Positions 1 through 8,318 of a stretch of 64,000 bases of DNA are shown here, in pieces. Position 1 is the stretch's first letter; each line of letters opens with the position of its first letter. The position numbers and the translations under genes are program-made. Below the pieces are notes generated by a model. That model saw nothing but the letters and a program-made list of their open reading frames with translations. It was not told where the DNA came from and ran no database searches. The stretch is from Chitinophagales bacterium (lineage in GTDB: Bacteria; Bacteroidota; Bacteroidia; Chitinophagales; Saprospiraceae), in contig JAFLBP010000001.1 of NCBI GenBank assembly GCA_017303875.1, forward strand, positions 62,001-126,000. Direction: 5' to 3'.

Positions 1-652
1 AACGGGTTGGGCTTTCCGCTTTAAACGTGGTCAGCTTGCCTTGTGCATTTTTTACCTGAAACAAGGCAACAATTTTGAAATAGGCGCTGCTTTTAAACGC
101 CTGAATATCCCGTTCGCGCTCCACAATAAGTTTCACGGCGACCGATTGTACCCGTCCGGCAGAGAGCTGGCCTTTTACTTTTTTCCAGAGCAGGCCCGAC
201 AACTCCCAGCCCACGAGGCGATCCAGTACCCGACGCGCCTGTTGCGCGTTGACCGTATTCAGATCGACCGTACGGGGCGATTGGATAGCCCGTTGAATGG
301 CGGGTTTGGTGATTTCGTGGAATACAATGCGTTTGGTAGAAATGGGATCAAGACCGAGTACTTCGCAAAGGTGCCAGGAAATGGCTTCACCCTCGCGGTC
401 TTCGTCCGTTGCCAGCCACACTTCGGCGCTTTTGCCGGCGATGTCTTTCAATTCCTTAACTGTGCGCAGTTTATCGGGCGGAATGACGTAGTTTGGGCGG
501 TATCCGTTTTCCACATCAACCCCGAGGTCGTTGCCCTTTTCCAGGTCGCGGATATGTCCGTAAGAGGATCGGACAGAAAAGTCCTCACCCAAATATTTTT
601 CAATGGTCTTGGCTTTGGCCGGAGACTCAACAATCAGCAGCTTTTTCGGCAT
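1..652 (-). CDS. topA: DNA topoisomerase I, N-terminal part (runs off left edge)
   Basis: Type IA topoisomerase, which relaxes negatively supercoiled DNA in the cytoplasm. Only the first 217 codons lie in the window. The product opens MPKKLLIVESPAKAKTIEKY, the classic Toprim start. It then shows the metal-binding DEDREGEAISWHL segment (around residue 85) and the DRLVGWELSGLLW and SAGRVQSVAVK segments of the core. The active-site tyrosine lies beyond the edge. The ATG is followed directly by conserved sequence, so the start is secure. The DUF6794 gene upstream on the same strand ends 75 bp away. Family identity is very sure from motif order; the completeness of the gene cannot be judged. Confidence 0.96.
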   Translation of the reverse strand, partial: MPKKLLIVESPAKAKTIEKYLGEDFSVRSSYGHIRDLEKGNDLGVDVENGYRPNYVIPPDKLRTVKELKDIAGKSAEVWLATDEDREGEAISWHLCEVLGLDPISTKRIVFHEITKPAIQRAIQSPRTVDLNTVNAQQARRVLDRLVGWELSGLLWKKVKGQLSAGRVQSVAVKLIVERERDIQAFKSSAYFKIVALFQVKNAQGKLTTFKAESPTR

Positions 653-727
653 AGTTTTGATGAAATAGGGCGCAAAAGTACACGCTTTTTACAAAGAGGC
701 CGCCTAAAGTTTCCAAGAAAAGCGTTT

Positions 728-1267
728 TCAGTTTTTCTTTCGGGTTTCTTCGTGTATTACTTTCCCTTTTTTGAGTGATTCTTCGTGTTCTTTTTTGCGT
801 TTTTCCCGAAATTGCGGCGCCAATTCTTTAATGGCATAAGGCTTGCCGTTGAGGCGTCGGTGGTAGGCGAGCATAATAAAGTCGGCCATATCATCGGGGA
901 AAGTGACGCCGGCGCTTTTGAGGTAATGCGAGAGCCGGGAACCGCCATAAAAGCCCCAGTTGAGGATAATCCACATACCGAGGCGCCCGTGCATACGCAT
1001 ACAAACGCTGTCTTCGGGGATGGCTTTTATCACCTGTTGTGATTCCGGGGAGATCATTTTGTCGAGTTGCAGCAAGGCATCGTCCAGATTTTTGGGAATA
1101 TATACGCCGTTGAGGCGGTCTTTGGTGATGCGTTGCCGATATTGAGCTTCAAACTCTTCCTCCGTATCCGGCGGGCCGTCCTGAGCATTTGCGGTTTGAA
1201 TAAATCCGGTTAGCAGGAACATCAAAAGTGTGGGAAAGAAGGAATAAAAAGCGAATGGTTTTGTCAT
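728..1267 (-). CDS. Secreted DUF6794-type protein
   Basis: A protein of 179 residues. The chosen ATG begins a clean signal peptide (MTKPFAFYSFFPTLLMFLLT, cleavage near the ANAQ at about residue 29). An open extension upstream lacks signal character and was not used. The mature part has the pattern I recall for DUF6794: IPKNLDDALLQLDKM, then LGMWIILNWGFYGGSRLSHY, then a proline-aspartate site and YHRRLNGK. The C-terminus is a strongly basic Lys/Glu/Arg tail. No enzymatic function is known for this domain family. It is transcribed toward topA and may share a transcript with it. The family assignment is from memory of the motif, so moderate. Confidence 0.75.
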   Translation of the reverse strand: MTKPFAFYSFFPTLLMFLLTGFIQTANAQDGPPDTEEEFEAQYRQRITKDRLNGVYIPKNLDDALLQLDKMISPESQQVIKAIPEDSVCMRMHGRLGMWIILNWGFYGGSRLSHYLKSAGVTFPDDMADFIMLAYHRRLNGKPYAIKELAPQFREKRKKEHEESLKKGKVIHEETRKKN

Positions 1268-1426
1268 AGTAATGGTTTGAACCGGTGTGTCTGTTAAAAA
1301 AACGTCTGAAAGATGAATTTTCGAACAAGCACTAAATGCACAAGGCTCCAAAAAATTGTATCATCTTTACATTTTCCTTTAAAAACAGGAATTTGCAGGT
1401 GTAAGGGCTTGAAAAAACTTTAAAAC

Positions 1427-1693
1427 ATGTTTAAACGACAAGTTTCGCTCGCGGAAATATTTATCATTGAATTGATTGTGCTGATGGTTTTATGGCTGAG
1501 CAATACTTTTGCCGCGCAATTGGTGACCGTGATACTCGGTGCTGTGTTCAGCGGTGTGTTGTTGTTTGCCTTGGTCTCGGAATTATTTGAGCGCTCAAGG
1601 GTTCCGCGACGTTATTTTTACATCATGCTGATTTCGGTGCTGGCCTTTACCTCGGCATGGTTGCTGTTTCAACTGATTGAACATTTTTCCTGA
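1427..1693 (+). CDS. Small multi-pass membrane protein
   Basis: An 88-residue hydrophobic protein with two to three transmembrane segments: about residues 9-25 (FIIELIVLMVLWL), 28-52 and 62-85. A short basic loop containing SRVPRRY lies between the last two. I recognise no family. Its stop lies 12 bp before the start of the Rieske oxygenase gene on the same strand, so the two are probably co-transcribed. It could be a small membrane partner of that enzyme, but nothing in the sequence shows this. The ATG follows an A-rich leader without a Shine-Dalgarno sequence, as usual in Bacteroidota. Confidence 0.7.
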   Translation: MFKRQVSLAEIFIIELIVLMVLWLSNTFAAQLVTVILGAVFSGVLLFALVSELFERSRVPRRYFYIMLISVLAFTSAWLLFQLIEHFS

Positions 1694-1705
1694 AAATATC
1701 TGAGT

Positions 1706-2791
1706 ATGCAATACCATATCGACCCGGATATTCGGCGCGCCCAAACCATGCCCGGCGCTTTTTACAATGACCCGGCTGCTTTTGAAGCTTGTCGGGAACA
1801 AATTTTTGCCCGCAGCTGGCAAATTATTCCCGGCGCGGAGGAAATGGTAAAACTCCCCTTCGATGCCCTGCCCTATACCTATATGGAGGGTTTTCTGGAA
1901 GAGCCATTGCTGCTGCTGCGCGACGCGCAAAACCAGCTCAATTGCCTGTCGAACATCTGCACCCATCGGGGTAAAATCCTGGTTGAAAACCCGGGCAAAT
2001 TGGAAAAAGGGATTATTTGCGGTTATCACGGGCGGCGGTTCGGGCTCGGCGGCGATTTTGTGGCCATGCCCGAAACAAAAGGTATGGAAAACTTTCCCTG
2101 TGCCGACGACAACCTGACCCGACTGCCCGCCCAACAATGGCGGCAATTCGTGTTCAGCTCCCTCAACCCGGCGTTCCCTTTTCAGGAATGGATCGGCGAT
2201 ATGGAGCGCAAAATCAGCTTTCTGCCCGTAGAGCAATTCCGCTTTTCGGCAGCCCGCTCACGCGATTATTTGGTAAAAGCCAACTGGGCTTTGTATTGCG
2301 ACAACTACCTCGAAGGCTTTCATATTCCTTTTGTACACAAGGGTTTAGCCGGTGCGCTGGATTACGGCGCCTACCGGACGGAATTGTTCAAATGGGGCAA
2401 CCTGCAAGTTGGCATCAGCCGTGGCGGCGATGAAATTTTCAAACTGCCACAAGGACATGAGGATTACGGACAGGAAATTGCGGCCTACTATTTTTGGCTT
2501 TTCCCCAATATCATGTTCAACTTTTATCCCTGGGGCTTGTCTTTAAACATTGTAAAACCCCTGAAAACAGATTTGGCAAAAGTGAGCTTTCGGGCGTACA
2601 TTTGGGACGAAAATAAATTAGACCAGGGCGCAGGCGGCGATATTGACCTCGTGGAGCGCGAAGATGAAGCGGTGGTGGAACAGGTACAAATCGGAACCCG
2701 TTCGCGTTTTTACAAACACGGTCGCTTCTCGCCACGAATGGAACAGGGCGTACACCACTTTCATCGCCTGCTGTCAGCCATGCTCAGTTAA
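1706..2791 (+). CDS. Rieske non-heme iron oxygenase, alpha-subunit type
   Basis: A 361-residue oxygenase of the aromatic-ring-hydroxylating / choline-monooxygenase superfamily. The Rieske [2Fe-2S] site is visible as CTHRG and CGYHGRRF (residues about 92-114), the expected CxH...CxxH pair. The mononuclear iron site is seen in DNYLEGFHIPFVH (H-x4-H, about residue 200), with the conserved Asp/Glu-rich segment further on. DNYLEGFHIP resembles choline monooxygenase-like enzymes more than classical dioxygenases, but the substrate cannot be read from sequence. No ferredoxin, reductase or beta subunit gene is next to it. It is flanked closely by the small membrane protein upstream and a T9SS protein 20 bp downstream. 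Confidence 0.9.
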   Translation: MQYHIDPDIRRAQTMPGAFYNDPAAFEACREQIFARSWQIIPGAEEMVKLPFDALPYTYMEGFLEEPLLLLRDAQNQLNCLSNICTHRGKILVENPGKLEKGIICGYHGRRFGLGGDFVAMPETKGMENFPCADDNLTRLPAQQWRQFVFSSLNPAFPFQEWIGDMERKISFLPVEQFRFSAARSRDYLVKANWALYCDNYLEGFHIPFVHKGLAGALDYGAYRTELFKWGNLQVGISRGGDEIFKLPQGHEDYGQEIAAYYFWLFPNIMFNFYPWGLSLNIVKPLKTDLAKVSFRAYIWDENKLDQGAGGDIDLVEREDEAVVEQVQIGTRSRFYKHGRFSPRMEQGVHHFHRLLSAMLS

Positions 2792-2811
2792 AAAAAACAT
2801 TACACTTACAA

Positions 2812-3666
2812 ATGAACCAAAATTTTTACCGTGTGCTGCTGATCGCTCAGATCGGGTTCTGCTGCTTTACAAGCGCCAGCGCAAGTTGTATAGACAGCCT
2901 CAGCATTGTTGTAAAACCGGTGAAGTGTTATGGCGCTCGCGATGGCATCATCAAGATCGAGTATATTCGTGGGGGCGACTCGCCGTACTATTTTTCCATA
3001 GACGGCACTACCTACAGCACCAAGCCGGAGTTTGATTTACTCAAGCCCGGCGTTTATACCCTGTCGCTCCGCGATGCCAATGGTTGCCTGCATCAGGAGG
3101 TACTAACGGTTGAAGAGCCGGAACCAATCCAGCTGCACCTGCTCGCCAACCCGCCTGCGCCAAGACAAGGCGCTCCCGTGGAAATAAAGGTGCAAATTGC
3201 GCCCGATTCGACCGTAATACAGGATATTTCCTGGCGCCCACCGCAACTTTTTCCCACACAGCAGACCTTGCAGCAAAACATCAGTCTGCATGAAAATACC
3301 AGTATCGCCTTAACCGTCAGCGACCAGAAAGGCTGTACGGCCAGCGCCCAGGTTTTTGTGCCCGTTGAGAAGATTAATGTCTTCATTCCCAATGCTTTTC
3401 GCCCCGGCAGCAATCAGAACGCCTTCTTTACCGTGTTTGCCGGAGAAGCCGTTGTGCGGGTCACTTATCTGCAAATCTACCATCGCGGTGGCGGGTTGGT
3501 TTTTGAACGCAGCAATTTTTACCCCAACGATCCGCTCCAGGGTTGGGACGGGCGCGCGGCCAGCGGCCGGTATGTGCAAAACGGCGTTTACCCTTACCTC
3601 ACTGAAATAGAATTGCTCGACGGCAGCAAACAACAGTTTCGCGGGGAGGTAAGCGTATTGCGTTAA
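2812..3666 (+). CDS. Secreted SprB-repeat protein with type B T9SS sorting domain
   Basis: A 284-residue exported protein. It has a signal peptide of about 22-24 residues ending near TSASA. One SprB repeat follows (about residues 25-102): it opens SCIDSLSIVVKPVKCYGARD, with the YYFSIDG and GVYTLSLRDANGC features. The C-terminal 85 residues are a gliding-motility-associated (CHU_C, type B) sorting domain: INVFIPNAFRPGSNQ, then GWDGRAASGRYVQNGVY, ending FRGEVSVLR. Such proteins cross the outer membrane by T9SS and are attached at or released from the surface. SprB itself is a giant adhesin; this one has a single repeat, so it is a minimal member. Role inferred: surface adhesion or structure. 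Confidence 0.9.
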   Translation: MNQNFYRVLLIAQIGFCCFTSASASCIDSLSIVVKPVKCYGARDGIIKIEYIRGGDSPYYFSIDGTTYSTKPEFDLLKPGVYTLSLRDANGCLHQEVLTVEEPEPIQLHLLANPPAPRQGAPVEIKVQIAPDSTVIQDISWRPPQLFPTQQTLQQNISLHENTSIALTVSDQKGCTASAQVFVPVEKINVFIPNAFRPGSNQNAFFTVFAGEAVVRVTYLQIYHRGGGLVFERSNFYPNDPLQGWDGRAASGRYVQNGVYPYLTEIELLDGSKQQFRGEVSVLR

Positions 3667-3753
3667 ACTGCAATGCAGCGAACATGCGCTTAAATTTTGT
3701 CAACTAATTATTTTCCATTACGTTTGCCGAGAACAAATCAACCAGCTTCATTT

Positions 3754-4485
3754 ATGAATAGAGAAATACATCAGTGGTACAGCCCCCGGCTGAACAAAAA
3801 CATGGAAATCGCCGTCTACGGGCATTTTGGTTTTGCGTTGTTGATGTTGCCGACCGCAGCAGCAGATTATCTCGAATATGAGCGTTTCCAGCTGATCGAC
3901 ACCCTCGCTCCGTATATCAATGCCGGCAAAGTGAAGGTTTTTTCGATCAACAGTATCAATTCCGAGGCATGGTTGAACAATCGTATGCATCCGCGCCACA
4001 AGGCGATGCGCCACCAGCAATACAACGGCTATGTAGAGCAGGAAGTGGTGCCCTTTATCCGAATGCATACCAGTGATAATACACCCATTATCACGACCGG
4101 CGCTTCTTTGGGCGCACTCCATGCCGCCAACATGTTCTTCCGCCGACCGGATCTGTTCGCAGGAACCATCGCCATGTCGGGTGTGTACGACCTGACCACC
4201 TACACCAAGGGTTATTTTGACGAGGATGTTTATTTTAATTCGCCCTGTCATTACCTGCCCAACCTGAGCGACGACAACATCCTGAACCGGCTCCGCAACA
4301 GTGGACATATCCACATCCTGACCGGATCGGGCGATTACGAAGACCCGGAAGGCTCGCAACGCCTGTCTAATATCCTGCACGGCAAAGGCATTCCGCACGA
4401 GCTGGATATTTGGGGCTGGGATATGAAACACGACTGGCCGACCTGGCGCGCCATGCTGCCGCATTACATCGGTTCTCGCTTCTGA
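3754..4485 (+). CDS. Cytosolic alpha/beta-hydrolase esterase-like protein
   Basis: A 243-residue alpha/beta-hydrolase of the esterase-D / PHB-depolymerase-like group. The nucleophile elbow is GASLGA (Ser about residue 115). The likely acid is in TGSGDYEDPE and the likely histidine in MKHDWPTW near the C-terminus. There is no signal peptide. The ATG was chosen because the residues before it are weakly supported and begin with TTG, whereas MNREIHQWYSPRLNKNMEI starts a compact fold. The neighbouring downstream gene is also an esterase of the same fold but secreted. Their 20-bp spacing suggests an operon and possibly a shared substrate type. The exact substrate is unknown. Confidence 0.85.
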   Translation: MNREIHQWYSPRLNKNMEIAVYGHFGFALLMLPTAAADYLEYERFQLIDTLAPYINAGKVKVFSINSINSEAWLNNRMHPRHKAMRHQQYNGYVEQEVVPFIRMHTSDNTPIITTGASLGALHAANMFFRRPDLFAGTIAMSGVYDLTTYTKGYFDEDVYFNSPCHYLPNLSDDNILNRLRNSGHIHILTGSGDYEDPEGSQRLSNILHGKGIPHELDIWGWDMKHDWPTWRAMLPHYIGSRF

Positions 4486-4505
4486 TTTCCTGGCTTTTGT
4501 ATTCA

Positions 4506-5354
4506 ATGTCGCTTTTTTTCAGGCACTTTATCGTTTTGATCACGATTGCATCCCTGCCATTACAGGCAATTGCCGCCCGGGTAGACACCCTCGACGTGTA
4601 CAGCCCCGCCATGCGCAAAACCACACGCTGTGTGGTTATCCGGCCGGATAATTATTCCCCGATGGGCAAGCCCTTGCCTGTGGTTTACCTCCTGCACGGC
4701 TGGAGCGGCAATTATGCAGCCTGGCTCGGAGATGCACCGCAGCTCGTCCGACACGCCGATCATTACAACGTGATGATTGTTTGTCCGGACGGCGGTTATG
4801 ACAGCTGGTATCTCGACAGCCCCGTGGACAGTACCGTCCGCTACGAAACCCATGTGGCTGTCGAGTTGCCCGGCTATATCGATTATTATTACAACACCAT
4901 CCGGCAGCCGTCGGGCCGCGTGATTGCCGGCTTAAGCATGGGCGGGCATGGCGCGCTTTACCTTGCCGCGCGCCATCCGGAGGTGTTTGGCGCCGCAGGC
5001 AGTATGGCGGGCGGCCTGGACCTCCGGCCCTGGAAAAAGAACGACTGGGATCTGAAAGGGGTGCTGGGCGATCCGAAAACCGCATTTGAAAATTGGGAAA
5101 AACATTCTGTTATCAATCTTGTGGAGCGCTTTAAAAGCAATAAACAGGCTTTGATTATAGATTGTGGCGACAAGGACTTTTTCCTGCCCATGAACCGCGC
5201 GGTACATCAGCGCCTGCTCGAACTGGGTATTCCGCATGAATACACCGAGCGCCCCGGCGACCACAACGGCGAATACTGGGGCAATGCCATTGATTATCAG
5301 TTCCTCTTTTTTCAGAAGTTTTTTTCCGCTACCTTTGCGGCCTTTTCTAACTAA
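4506..5354 (+). CDS. Secreted esterase, EstA / S-formylglutathione-hydrolase family
   Basis: A 282-residue alpha/beta-hydrolase with a signal peptide (MSLFFRHFIVLITIASLPLQ, cleavage near AIAA). Catalytic features: oxyanion-side YLLHGWSGNY, nucleophile motif GLSMGGHGA (Ser about residue 146), acid in DCGDKDFF, and histidine in PGDHNGEYW. This order fits the esterase/tributyrin-esterase family acting on short acyl or feruloyl esters outside the cytoplasm; the substrate is inference. An in-frame extension upstream would overlap the previous gene and spoil the signal peptide, so the internal ATG is used. It lies between another esterase gene and prfB, and appears to end the first operon. Confidence 0.88.
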   Translation: MSLFFRHFIVLITIASLPLQAIAARVDTLDVYSPAMRKTTRCVVIRPDNYSPMGKPLPVVYLLHGWSGNYAAWLGDAPQLVRHADHYNVMIVCPDGGYDSWYLDSPVDSTVRYETHVAVELPGYIDYYYNTIRQPSGRVIAGLSMGGHGALYLAARHPEVFGAAGSMAGGLDLRPWKKNDWDLKGVLGDPKTAFENWEKHSVINLVERFKSNKQALIIDCGDKDFFLPMNRAVHQRLLELGIPHEYTERPGDHNGEYWGNAIDYQFLFFQKFFSATFAAFSN

Positions 5355-5393
5355 GGGCATGCCTGGCATGTCGTAAATTAATATCCGTTTCCA

Positions 5394-6504
5394 ATGACGA
5401 TCGAACAACTCAAAGAGTTGAAGGATAAGCTGGCGGTACTGAGGAGGTATCTTTGACGTCGACAACCGTACAACCGAGGTTGAAGACCTGACATCAGAAA
5501 CCCTTGATCCAGGCTTCTGGAATGACCCCAAACGCGCTGAAGGCATACAGCGCAAAATCGGCCTGAACAAACGCTGGCTCGATGAATATGCCAAACTTGC
5601 CCGTGAAGTAGACGACCTCGAAGGCTTGTTTGAGTTCCAAAAAGAAGATATGGTTACGGAAGCGGAAGTCGATGAGGCTTACGCCAAAACCCGCGAACTG
5701 CTGGATGATGCCGAATTCCGCGGCACCCTCAATCAGAAAGAAGATGAAATGTCGGCAGTGCTGACCATCAATGCCGGAGCCGGTGGCACTGAAGCCTGCG
5801 ACTGGTCGGCCATGATTCTGCGCATGTACCGCATGTGGGCCGAGCGCAACGGGTTTAAAGTCATTGACCTGTTTGAGCAGGACGGCGACGTAGCCGGCAT
5901 CAAATCTGCCAGCCTTGAAATTCGCGGCGATTACGCCTACGGATGGCTTAAGGGCGAAAACGGCGTACATCGCTTGGTGCGCATCAGTCCGTTTAATGCC
6001 CAGGGCAAACGCCAGACCTCCTTTTCCTCCGTTTTTGTATATCCCTTGGTGGAAGATGATTCTATTGAAATCGTCATTCGTCCGGATGATATTGAAATGG
6101 ACGTGTTCCGCGCCTCCGGTGCGGGTGGTCAGCACGTAAACCGGACAGAATCGGCGGTGCGTTTGCGCCACTTGCCTTCGGGTGTGGTGGTGGAATGTCA
6201 GGCAGAACGCAGTCAGCACCAGAACCGCGACCGCGCCATGACGATGCTCAAAAGCCGTTTGTACGAGATAGAGTTGCGCAGGCGGCAGGCCGAAAAAGAC
6301 AAAATTGAGGCGGGCAAAAGTAAAATTGAATGGGGCAGTCAGATTCGCTCTTATGTACTCGACGATCGGTGGGTGAAAGACCTGCGTTCGGGGTACAAAG
6401 TACACAATCCGGATGCCGTGCTGAATGGAGAGCTCGACAATTTCCTCAAAGCCTACCTGATGTGGGAACGCAACCCGACAGGTGTGGTAGAGGATGATGA
6501 ATAA
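5394..6504 (+). CDS. prfB: Peptide chain release factor 2, with programmed +1 frameshift
   Basis: RF2 terminates translation at UGA and UAA. The reading frame starts at ATG 5394 (MTIEQLKELK), runs 20 codons and meets an in-frame TGA at 5454-5456. The sequence AGGAGG-TAT-CTT-TGA-C is the canonical autoregulatory slip site: an internal Shine-Dalgarno three bases before CTT TGA. A +1 shift gives GAC and continues for 349 codons, total 369 residues. The tripeptide anticodon SPF (about 198-200) and the peptidyl-hydrolysis motif GAGGQH (GGQ about 244-246) are intact. The stop overlaps the start of the next gene by 11 bp. Identification is certain. Confidence 0.97.
5441..5457 (+). promoter_or_regulatory. 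prfB +1 programmed frameshift site
   Basis: AGGAGG, three spacer bases, then CTTTGAC. Ribosomes stalled at the poorly terminated in-frame UGA slip from CUU to UUU, aided by pairing of the AGGAGG with 16S rRNA. This gives negative feedback on RF2 level. It is one of the very few strong Shine-Dalgarno-like sequences in a window whose genes otherwise lack them, consistent with the known retention of this element. Confidence 0.95.
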
Positions 6505-7123
6505 AATGCTGGAAAAACTCTACGAACAGGTAAAATCGGCGTCCAAACCCTGGTGGTTGCCGGTTTTATCCCTTTTACTTACCCTTCACGGCATATTGGT
6601 GCTGGGCTGGAATGTGCAGCCTGTGGCGGTCATTTTCTGGTATGAGCTGATTTTACTCTTTGCCGCAGCCTTCATCCGCATGCTTTTTGCCCTCGATGGC
6701 GGATCGTTTTTTTACAATCTTCATGTCCGGCTGCTCTTGCTGTTTGGCGCGGGTATTATGGCTGGCGCCATGATTATCCTTTCTGTGGCGTTCACCTTTC
6801 GGGTATTCGACAGCGGGGTAAATACCGAAGGCTTCGCCCGCGTGTATACACAAACCCGGATACTTGCCCTCGGGCACCTGCTCTCCCTCGGATTTTTTTA
6901 TTTTGGAAAAGGGCAATTTAGAAAAGCGCAACCGTTTGATCAGTTGGTGCCCACATTTGTACAGGTACTGATTCTGTTGGCTTTACTCATGGCCCTTACC
7001 ATGCACCTGATACCCAAATACCCGCAACTCAATCAGGCCATGTGGACCGGCGTGGCGCTGGTTTTGGTCAAGTTTGTAGTGGATATGGGCTTTAATCAGG
7101 CAAAGACTACTCGCTTGGGGTAG
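6494..7123 (+). CDS. Multi-pass membrane protein, possibly DUF6498 family
   Basis: A 209-residue integral membrane protein with about six hydrophobic segments: WLPVLSLLLTLHGILVLGW near residue 22, VAVIFWYELILLFAAAFI, LLLLFGAGIMAGAMIILSVAF, ILALGHLLSLGFFYFG, VQVLILLALLMALTM and WTGVALVLVKFVVDMG. The FWYELILLF segment and overall pattern resemble DUF6498, a poorly characterised bacterial membrane family; this match is from memory. Its ATG overlaps the end of prfB by 11 bp, so it is probably translationally coupled to it. No function can be proposed. It is the last gene before the A+T-rich island. Confidence 0.75.
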   Translation: MMNKMLEKLYEQVKSASKPWWLPVLSLLLTLHGILVLGWNVQPVAVIFWYELILLFAAAFIRMLFALDGGSFFYNLHVRLLLLFGAGIMAGAMIILSVAFTFRVFDSGVNTEGFARVYTQTRILALGHLLSLGFFYFGKGQFRKAQPFDQLVPTFVQVLILLALLMALTMHLIPKYPQLNQAMWTGVALVLVKFVVDMGFNQAKTTRLG

Positions 7124-7199
7124 ATAGAAATGGCTCTGTGACCGGTATCGCTAAAATACCTGGAGTTTTTTTAACAGACACATTTTTGAAATATCACCG

Positions 7200-7979
7200 C
7201 TACGAATTAATGATTTTAAGTTCGCGCATTAACTGAATCAACGCTTTATCGTCTTCAGTCTGGATTTTATTTATGGGTATAAAATCAGTACTAGCCTCTA
7301 TTTTTTTGAAACCTAAATCATAAATTGCATCTCTTAGATCTATTACCTGAATCCCTTTAATATCTTTAAGCGAATAACCTGCGTTTCTTAGTTGGCCGAG
7401 TGCTACGGTTAATTCTATCAACTTTCGCCGTTCCAGATATTTAGATTTTTTGTCAATGTAATATGCTTTTAATAGATACTGATAGGAAAGGTCATACCTG
7501 TTCTCAAAGTAGACAATATCTCCTTTCAAAGCATAAAATGCTACTGGATCAATACCTGAAGGAGGCGCATTATATCTGATGATGTATTCGTAAGCAAGCG
7601 AATTTTTGTTTTCACAAAAATACATTGCTGCTTTAATAAGACCAGCTTTATCATTATTTGTCCCGGCGGCTTTACATGCATTTATGATATCCCAACATGT
7701 AACTTCGCATATGTAGCTGTCTTCATTAATAAAAATAGGATCATTTTTTACTGTTATTAAATTTATTACCCGATCATCAATTAAAGTTTTATTCACCGAG
7801 TCGTCTGCATTGGCATTAGTGGCCTTATTGACTACCCGGGACTTTTGATGGCCGAAGAATGCACCTAAACCCAAGACATCAGCAAGCAGACCAATTAATA
7901 CTATGATTCCAATTCCGATAATTGTTTTTTTAAGGTTTGACCAACCTTGTGATCTCGATGACGTAGTATTTTTACGCAT
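7200..7979 (-). CDS. Unrecognised membrane-anchored protein with TPR-like helices
   Basis: A 259-residue protein starting at the ATG of MRKNTTSSRSQGW; an upstream TTG start would add six residues. One N-terminal transmembrane helix (about residues 18-42, TIIGIGIIVLIGLLADVLGL) anchors it. The remainder (about 100-259) is helical and looks TPR/Sel1-like around YALKGDIVYFENRYDLSYQY. Cysteines at CEVTCWDIINAC could be redox-active or structural. It is the only gene of the island on the minus strand, and repeat copy 1 begins right at its 5' end. I do not recognise a family; function unknown. Codon usage is A+T-rich like the rest of the island. Confidence 0.75.
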   Translation of the reverse strand: MRKNTTSSRSQGWSNLKKTIIGIGIIVLIGLLADVLGLGAFFGHQKSRVVNKATNANADDSVNKTLIDDRVINLITVKNDPIFINEDSYICEVTCWDIINACKAAGTNNDKAGLIKAAMYFCENKNSLAYEYIIRYNAPPSGIDPVAFYALKGDIVYFENRYDLSYQYLLKAYYIDKKSKYLERRKLIELTVALGQLRNAGYSLKDIKGIQVIDLRDAIYDLGFKKIEASTDFIPINKIQTEDDKALIQLMRELKIINS

Positions 7980-7995
7980 GATGAAGTAATATTTC

Positions 7996-8289
7996 AAAAA
8001 GTGAGCCCGCCGAAGCTATTCACATAACGACCAAATATGCACTTTCAGCGTGTTCTGGTAGCGCATTTTTCAAAGTAGTATAACGCCCGGCCACGTAGGG
8101 TTTCGCACAGAAATGCACAGATCGTTTTCACAGAATACACAGAAGGTATATTTTTTCTGTGTAACATCTGTACGGTACATCCGTGTAACATCTGTGAGAA
8201 AACTACGCGGCCGGGGGATATCACGCTTTTTCCAAGTTTTCCTGTATATTTGGCACGTTGGTTTCAGCCAATTAGGGTTTCGCATAGAT
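7996..8289 (+). repeat. Structured island repeat, copy 1
   Basis: First of four related copies. It begins near an AAAAAGTG sequence and includes GCTATTCACATAACGACC and GGTAGCGCATTTTTCAAAG. A core follows at 8086-8215, bounded by near-inverted arms CCCGGCCACGTAGGGTTTC and GAGAAAACTACGCGGCCGGG. Inside the core, CACAG-type words on the left pair with CTGTG-type words on the right (TGTGTAACATCTGT), so the whole 130-bp core can fold into one long imperfect hairpin. It lies between the divergent start of the TPR-like gene and lipoprotein gene A1. Confidence 0.85.
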
Positions 8290-8318
8290 AGCTTGTTAAA
8301 AACTCAAACAAATACTGA

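Noticed and set aside
7167..7192. AGACACATTTTTGAAATATC at the left island edge as an inverted partner of GATACTGTCCAAAAAGTGTG on the right
   Set aside because: About 17 matches of 20-23 with a gap, and the supposed ends face the wrong way for a transposon that contains the island. Possibly an insertion-sequence remnant, but not supportable.
7124..7199. tRNA or attachment site at the left island edge
   Set aside because: No cloverleaf, T-loop GGTTCGA-type sequence or direct repeat with the right edge was found.
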